A program made the position numbers and the translations under genes. Positions 59,708-64,000 of a stretch of DNA of 64,000 nucleotides are shown here, piece after piece. The notes under the pieces are model-generated. The model ran no database searches. It saw only the letters and a program-made list of their open reading frames with translations, and was not told the DNA's origin. This DNA is from Lewinellaceae bacterium. GTDB lineage: Bacteria > Bacteroidota > Bacteroidia > Chitinophagales > Saprospiraceae. The stretch's first letter is position 1. Each line of letters begins with the position of its first letter. The stretch is taken from contig JACJYA010000003.1 in the NCBI GenBank assembly GCA_020636315.1, positions 310,001-374,000 of the forward strand. The letters run 5' to 3'.

Positions 59708-59943
59708 AGCTGACAACTTTCCGTTTAATGTCGTCAATTTAAGCGAGGGGGCCTGTCAGAAGGCGACTTTGAGTTCGCCTTTTGACTCCGGGAAGCTGCT
59801 AAAATCAGCAGGTGATCTCAAGTCTCCTGCTGATAACGCTGCTGTTACTTTCCTTAAGTTGACGACATTAAACTTTCCGTTGCCTGCTGACTTAATCCTG
59901 AACCAGTAGAAATAAATGAGCAGACAACAGAAAGTTGTCAGCT
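59708..59943. other. Multi-helix palindromic element (MITE or structured RNA)
   Basis: Nested inverted repeats: outer P1 59708-59721 (AGCTGACAACTTTC) with 59930-59943, 14/14; P2 59724-59743 with 59853-59872, 19/20 (TTTAATGTCGTCAA...); inside it P3 59755-59766 with 59774-59785, 11/12 (GTCAGAAGGCGA), and P4 59804-59812 with 59826-59834, 9/9 (ATCAGCAGG); beside P2, P5 59879-59888 with 59919-59928, 9/10 (GTTGCCTGCT). Together they fold into a closed multi-branch shape. ACTTTCCGTT also repeats directly at 59716 and 59872. No reading frame of note lies inside. Confidence 0.7.
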
Positions 59944-59951
59944 CATATAAA

Positions 59952-59988
59952 CCCTCACCGCTTCACAAAGCGCTTCTATCGCCACTAC
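59952..59988. repeat. Displaced copy of the T9SS gene tail
   Basis: CCCTCACCGCTTCACAAA and GCCACTACC recur at 60051-60087, where they encode the end of the T9SS sorting domain (VVAMEGFVKR). The copies are 99 bp apart. Between them lies the small hairpin TCCCC-AAA-GGGGA at 60008-60020. Confidence 0.65.
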
Positions 59989-60053
59989 CCGTCCCAGCCC
60001 CTCTAACTCCCCAAAGGGGAGAACCGGCCGGGTGGCAAAATTGGCCTAGGCCC

Positions 60054-61701
60054 TCACCGCTTCACAAACCCCTCCATCGCCACTACCTTCCCCTCCCGCA
60101 AATACTGCAAATAATATACCCCGGCCGGCAACTCGTCCACCTCCACCAGCAACGTCACTTCCGAACTTCGCCCGGCATGGCCGGCTACGTCCGGCGAAGC
60201 TGGAAGGCGGGTGGAAAAGCGCCGCCACTCCCGCCCCTGCGCATCCAGGATGCGGAAGTGATGCTCCCCGCCTGCCGGGCCGGAGAAATACACCTGCAGT
60301 TCTTCGCTCACCGGGTTGGGGTAGAGCAGCAGCGTAAAGTCATCGGACGACTTGGAGTCGTCTGATGACTTTACCCCGCTCACCAGCTCGCAGCCAGGCA
60401 CCAGGCAGCCATATTCATCCACCTTGAGCAGCCAGCCCTGCTGCCGGGGGGCATTGATGGTATCGCGTACTTCGCCAACCATGATGAAGCCGCCGTCGGG
60501 CGCCTGGGCTAAGTCGTTGATGTAGTGGCTGGGGCCCTGACCAGTAATGTGTTGGTAATAACGCTTCCAAAGCAATTCTCCTTCAGAAGATATTTTGGCC
60601 AGCACCCCGCTGAAAAACCAGTTTTCCGGCGTCCGGGCGATCAGGTTGCCGGCAACGGCGTAGCCACTGCCATCCTCCATTTCTATACCAGAGGTGAGTT
60701 GGTTATTAAAAGAAACAGACGGCAGGGAATCTCTAACCAGTACGCCCCATTCTTCCTGCCGGCTGGAGTCCAGCTTGAAGGCGTAGTTGTGCCAGCGTAG
60801 TTGGCTGAATCGGTACCTGCCGGCACTTCAATACCCTGCCCGGTCATTACCAAAAGCCCGCCGTCACTGGTGGCGATGGCCCGCCCTTCCTTGCCCCGGA
60901 GTTCGCCGGAGGGAGAGAAATACTCCCAAAGCACCTCCCCCGCTTCATTGATCTTGAAAATGTGGTTGTGCGCTTCAATATTCTGATGAGCCACATTGGT
61001 GTTGTCCCGGATGGAAACAATAATGTAACCGCCGGGAGTGGTTATAACATTATGAGGAGCATCATTCCGGGAGGTGATGCCAAAGGTACGGCTCCATAAC
61101 TTCTGCCCGGCTGTATCCAGTTTTAACAGTTCGATGTCGGTATCGCCGGTGCCGTCCGGGTTCTTTATCCAGTTCAGTAGCACATACCCGTCAACTGTTT
61201 TTTTAAAATCGTGGTTAATGGTACCTGTAACCGCTGGATAATCAGGGTGGGGGTATTCAGCGGAAAGTAAAGTATCTCCTTGCGTATTAAATACTAAAAG
61301 CAAAGCTTTTCGGGTACTATCCTTTGCATAGCCGGAAACAGCCAACTTACCAGGGCTTATTACCTCCAGGTTCCCTCGCCAGGTTTCATAAGTTTTTAAG
61401 GTATCTTTTAAGGTTTTGGCGATCAGCACCTGCCCGTCCAATGAAAATTTGACAAAGATGTTGCCGGTATTGAATGGAGGGATAGAATCAGCGATGATGC
61501 CAGTAACATAATAACAACTATCCGTGGCTACTATGTTAATACACTCTGAGCCATGCGGAAAGAAGACTATTATTGAAACCTGTAACTGAATCGTAGAATG
61601 CCATGGGGAAGCATTTTGGGTAGGTAAGGTATATTCATAAAAGGAAATGAAAGGTAAGCGTTTAGCACCAGGAAGAATAAAACCGATAGATTGCCTTTCA
61701 C
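60054..61701 (-). pseudogene. Frame-disrupted T9SS cargo protein
   Basis: Two reading frames together form one secreted propeller-like protein. The upstream part (down to 60683) has repeats like TTPGGYIIVSIRDNTN and ATSDGGLLVMTGQG; the downstream part (60054 to about 60800) has QAPDGGFIMVGEVRD and a T9SS type A domain (LLLYPNPVSEELQVYF to LPAGVYYLQYLREGKVV). They are broken by a 14-bp duplication: GCGTAGTTG at 60781-60789 recurs at 60795-60803. Removing 14 bp joins the frames as DSANYAFKLDSSRQEEWG. The 5' end is also unclear: a GTG at 61701 begins a signal-like KGNLSVLFFLVLNAYLSF, in a different frame from FFPHGSECINIVATDSCYYVTG. So the gene has probably decayed, or is phase-variable at the duplication. 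Confidence 0.75.
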
Positions 61702-61798
61702 TAATCCGGTGAATTCTTGCACGTGAACAAAGGAAGTGGAAACATGGCAGTCCAATATTCAGTTGTATTTTATTAATGTTGAATGGCCAATTTCCGGC

Positions 61799-62345
61799 CG
61801 GCCCGCTTTTTCCGCCTATCCACAGCTGATACCAATAGATGCCTTCTGTTAATCCCAGGAAACATCCCTCCTATTATGCCCGGCATGGGAAGAAAGGGGG
61901 ATCTCCGTTACCAACTGCCCCATGGTATTGAACAGGTGCAGCGACGCTTCTTCCCTGCTCAGTAGCGTATATTCAAACGTGACGCTTGCTTTGGCGGGGT
62001 TCGGATATACCCGAAGGTTGGCCGGAGCCATACGGTGCGTATAGGAACTTACCGCCCCCCGGGCCTGGCCAGTGGCCGGCAAGCCGTGGTTGGGTTCCAT
62101 TTCAATGCCGTAGGCATAATCCAGCAGGCTTTTGGCCTGAAGGCCCGCCAGGCCCGGTTGCTGGGCGATGCCAGACAATGTATCCACAGACAGGCTATCC
62201 ATTTGCAGTAAATCGGCCTGGCTTTCCAGCAACTGAAACAAGCTCTGCTTATTGCTGTGCTCTACTTGCTGCTCATGGGAAAGTTGAAAGGACACAGGAA
62301 TTGGGATTTGGTAAAAAAATCGAAGAACGCCTCTCACCCGGAGGG
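61799..62345 (-). pseudogene. Remnant of a second T9SS cargo gene, C-terminal end only
   Basis: The frame reads VSFQLSHEQQVEHSNKQSLF and SLLDYAYGIEMEPN, then a T9SS sorting domain (LRVYPNPAKASVTFEYTLL, HLFNTMGQLVTEIPLSS). The frame stops at RRDVSWD, but shifting by one base just there continues perfectly as GLTEGIYWYQLWIGGKSGPAG, and a second shift gives the normal end KLAIQH and stop. So two single-base indels lie in about 60 bp. The upstream part of the gene is missing, cut off by the palindromic element at 62346-62475. Confidence 0.7.
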
Positions 62346-62475
62346 AGCCGCCGGGTGTGTATAACAAATTGCACAGTCTGGCTCTGAAAGGCTTAGCAAT
62401 CCCTGCGCTTTGCTGCGGGCTTACCAATCTATTGCCCTAGCAAAAAGTGCAACTTGTTATACACCCGCCGCCGGG
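62346..62475. mobile_element. MITE-like element with terminal inverted repeats
   Basis: Left end 62346-62374 (contains CCGCCGGGTGTGTATAACAA) and right end 62446-62475 (contains CTTGTTATACACCCGCCG) are imperfect inverted repeats of about 28 bp around a 71-bp centre. No transposase. It sits exactly where the T9SS remnant loses its 5' part. A target-site duplication was not recognised. Confidence 0.55.
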
Positions 62476-62651
62476 CATCGACAGGTTAGAACGTGCAGAA
62501 CTGGTAAGTTAGGGATTATATTTCTGCCGGGCAAATGGTTTAACATACCTACAATGTTCCGGTTTCAAATCCGCAAGGCCCGCCTGGAAACGCCCTTAAT
62601 CCACTTTCATGAACAATAGCCCTGAATACTCCATTTAACTTGTAAAAAAAT

Positions 62652-62795
62652 ATGAAATACTTTTTCATTGCACTACTTACCCTGGCCGCCATCCAGGCCA
62701 ACGCCCAGCCGGAAACCATCAAAACCTCCGAAGGCGACATCATCATCACTCCCGTACTATCCGGAAGGCGATTAAGAACCTTCCTGTGTTTATGA
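62652..62795 (+). pseudogene. Truncated secreted protein gene
   Basis: A good start: ATG, signal peptide (KYFFIALLTLAAIQANAQ) and the first mature residues PETIKTSEGDIIITPVL, which look like the N-terminus of a secreted metallo-beta-lactamase-fold hydrolase of Bacteroidota. After that the frame runs into unrelated SGRRLRTFLCL and stops at codon 48. The remainder of the gene is absent, so it is most likely a truncation; a free 47-residue peptide cannot be ruled out. Confidence 0.6.
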
Positions 62796-62833
62796 AACCT
62801 GGAAGCGTTTGGGGTGGGCACCTCTGATAAACG

Positions 62834-62877
62834 CTGCCGGGTTAGTCAAATCCAGTATCCAGCTGGAAACCCGGCAG
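62834..62877 (-). terminator. Hairpin after purU
   Basis: CTGCCGGGTT (62834-62843) and AACCCGGCAG (62868-62877) pair perfectly over a 24-nt loop, 11 bp after the purU stop. No long U-tract. Confidence 0.5.
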
Positions 62878-62887
62878 GTTCTGAGCG

Positions 62888-63757
62888 TTAATCAAAAACC
62901 ACAGTCTTATTCTTATACGGCAGGATCTTGTGCTGGATCTCCAGCCAGATGGCGCGGGCCAGGACGACCTTTTCCAGGTCTTTCCCGATGCGGATGAGGT
63001 CTTTGACGCTGTCTTTATGGGAAATGCGGCGGACATCCTGCTCGATGATGGGCCCTTCGTCCAGGTCGGCAGTGACGTAGTGGCTGGTGGCGCCGATCAC
63101 CTTGACGCCGCGATTGTAGGCGGAATGGTAGGGCTTGGCTCCTTTGAAAGCCGGTAAAAAAGAATGGTGGATGTTGATGATCCGGTTGGGGAAGGCCGCC
63201 ACGAAATCATCGGAAAGGATCTGCATGTAGCGGGCCAGGACGATGAAGTCCACATCCAGGGAATGAAGCAGTTCGATCTGTTTCTGTTCCTGTTCGGCCT
63301 TGTTTTCCGTGTTGATGGAAAAAACCTCAAAGGGGATCTCGAAGCGCTCGGCGATATAGCGGAGGTTTTCGTGGTTGCTGATGATCATCAGGATGTCGGC
63401 CGGCCATTCTCCGGAGATGCAGCGCTGAAGGATGTCGTACAGGCAATGTGACATTTTAGAAACGAAGATGGCCATCCGGGGCCGGCGGCTGGTAAAGTGC
63501 AGCTGCCACTCCATCCCGAACTTCTGCCCGACCAGCGTACCGAAATAATCGTCGATCTTTTCCTCCGGAATAGCAAAGCCTTCCAGTTCCCATTCCACCC
63601 GCATAAAAAAGCGCATGGCCTCGCGGTCCACATACTGGTCCAGGCTGATGATGTTGCCGTTATTCTTATGGAGAAAATCCGTCACCGCCGCCACCAGGCC
63701 GGTCTGGTCCGGGCAGTGCATAAGTAGTATGGCGGTATTGCCGTTCTGGGCGCTCAT
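62888..63757 (-). CDS. purU: Formyltetrahydrofolate deformylase PurU
   Basis: A 289-residue enzyme that hydrolyses 10-formyl-THF to formate and THF, balancing one-carbon pools and feeding PurT. An N-terminal ACT domain (AILLMHCPDQTGLVAAVTDFLHKNNGNI) precedes the formyltransferase fold with FVSKMSHCLYDIL, IISNHENLRYIAERF, FPNRIINIHHSFLPAFKGAKPYHSAY and DLDEGPIIEQDV, which hold the Asn-His-Asp catalytic set. Start at the ATG 63757; further upstream the frame runs into the dispersed repeat and is not part of the protein. Confidence 0.95.
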   Translation of the reverse strand: MSAQNGNTAILLMHCPDQTGLVAAVTDFLHKNNGNIISLDQYVDREAMRFFMRVEWELEGFAIPEEKIDDYFGTLVGQKFGMEWQLHFTSRRPRMAIFVSKMSHCLYDILQRCISGEWPADILMIISNHENLRYIAERFEIPFEVFSINTENKAEQEQKQIELLHSLDVDFIVLARYMQILSDDFVAAFPNRIINIHHSFLPAFKGAKPYHSAYNRGVKVIGATSHYVTADLDEGPIIEQDVRRISHKDSVKDLIRIGKDLEKVVLARAIWLEIQHKILPYKNKTVVFD

Positions 63758-63785
63758 GAGTTCGGTGGTTTGTTGAAACGAGGTG

Positions 63786-63793
63786 CAAATATA
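63786..63793 (-). promoter_or_regulatory. -7 element of purU
   Basis: TATATTTG on the minus strand, exact TAnnTTTG, 28 bp before the start codon. The -33 position falls in sequence bordering dispersed repeat copy C (from 63808), and no TTG is seen there. Confidence 0.5.
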
Positions 63794-63807
63794 GGGGAAT
63801 AAATGGG

Positions 63808-63911
63808 GACTGTTCATAGTTACTGGTTTCTGAGTTTTTACCCGGCAGAGCGGTAGCGAGGGCGGGCCTCGTTGCTCTGGAAACCAGCGGGTTAGCATAA
63901 TGCGGACACAC
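63808..63911. repeat. Dispersed repeat family, copy C
   Basis: GACTGTTCATAGTTACTGG at the left and CTGGAAACCAGCGGGTTAGC at the right, with about 28 extra bases (CGGCAGAGCGGTAGCGAGGG) between them. It starts 15 bp upstream of the purU -7 element and may supply or disrupt its -33 region. Confidence 0.8.
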
Positions 63912-63913
63912 GG

Positions 63914-63988
63914 GACTGTTCATAGTTTCTTGTTTCTGAGTTCCTGGTTCCCTGGAAACCAGCGGGTTAGCGTGGCCCGGACACACTT
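63914..63988. repeat. Dispersed repeat family, copy D
   Basis: GACTGTTCATAGTTTCTTG, TTCCTGGTTCCCTGGAAACC, then AGCGGGTTAGCGTGGC and CCGGACACAC. In tandem with copy C. The flanking TTAATTGAATTATC after copy D resembles TTATTTGAACTATC after copy B. Confidence 0.8.
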
Positions 63989-64000
63989 AATTGAATTATC

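Noticed and set aside
63666..63986. Minus-strand frame over repeats C and D
   Set aside because: It consists of the repeat translation followed by an out-of-frame part of purU.

Overview
The window looks like a chromosomal segment of a Bacteroidota bacterium, most probably Saprospiria (a Lewinella- or Phaeodactylibacter-like organism); the genus is inference. The support is type IX secretion (T9SS) cargo with C-terminal sorting domains, choice-of-anchor L and B surface proteins, carboxypeptidase-like domains fused to TonB-dependent receptors, GldA/F/G-type ABC genes, a DUF5683 gene directly after parAB, and promoters of the Bacteroidota form TTG-N17-23-TAnnTTTG. Coding regions use GC-rich third positions.

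Layout. 1-6.3 kb: N-terminal part of a choice-of-anchor L surface protein, sppA, a GT39-like membrane glycosyltransferase, an NADPH-FMN reductase and a UPF0173 metallo-hydrolase. 6.4-11 kb: parA, parB and DUF5683, then ccmC-like and ccmB cytochrome c maturation genes on the other strand. 11-18.6 kb: a very large regulator joining a class III nucleotide cyclase to a MalT/LuxR-type ATPase, a cell-wall amidase, and a lipoprotein joining a GH3-like domain to a serine beta-lactamase domain. 18.8-25.5 kb: a two-gene unit (a huge helicase/nuclease homologue with altered catalytic motifs plus a DUF3267 membrane HExxH protein), a PAS-AraC regulator and a MORN-type lipoprotein. 25.7-30.1 kb: gldA-gldF-gldG-DUF4340 operon. 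30.2-33.5 kb: an McrC nuclease without McrB, translationally coupled to an ankyrin lipoprotein, then an ArsC-like reductase and a MenI-like thioesterase.

33.5-44.2 kb is mostly housekeeping: a T9SS choice-of-anchor B protein, an outer-membrane barrel protein, uridine kinase and a divergent NupC transporter (a nucleoside uptake and salvage pair), DinB, NUDIX and YecM-like proteins, tRNA-Glu with promoter and terminator, and gap-pgk. 44.7-57.9 kb carries two TonB-dependent receptors without SusD partners, an unknown helical protein with a textbook promoter, a mercaptopyruvate sulfurtransferase, MsrB, an extracellular nuclease, threonylcarbamoyl-AMP synthase and a BchI/MoxR-type ATPase.

58-64 kb is different. 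Short genes sit among dispersed repeats, a 236-bp multi-helix palindromic element, a MITE-like element, two frame-disrupted T9SS cargo genes and one truncated secreted protein gene, before the window ends with purU. The best candidates for new biology are the cyclase-LuxR fusion, the motif-poor helicase/nuclease with its membrane metalloprotease partner, the ankyrin-McrC pair, and the structured element at 59708-59943. All functions are read from sequence motifs only; no database search was possible.
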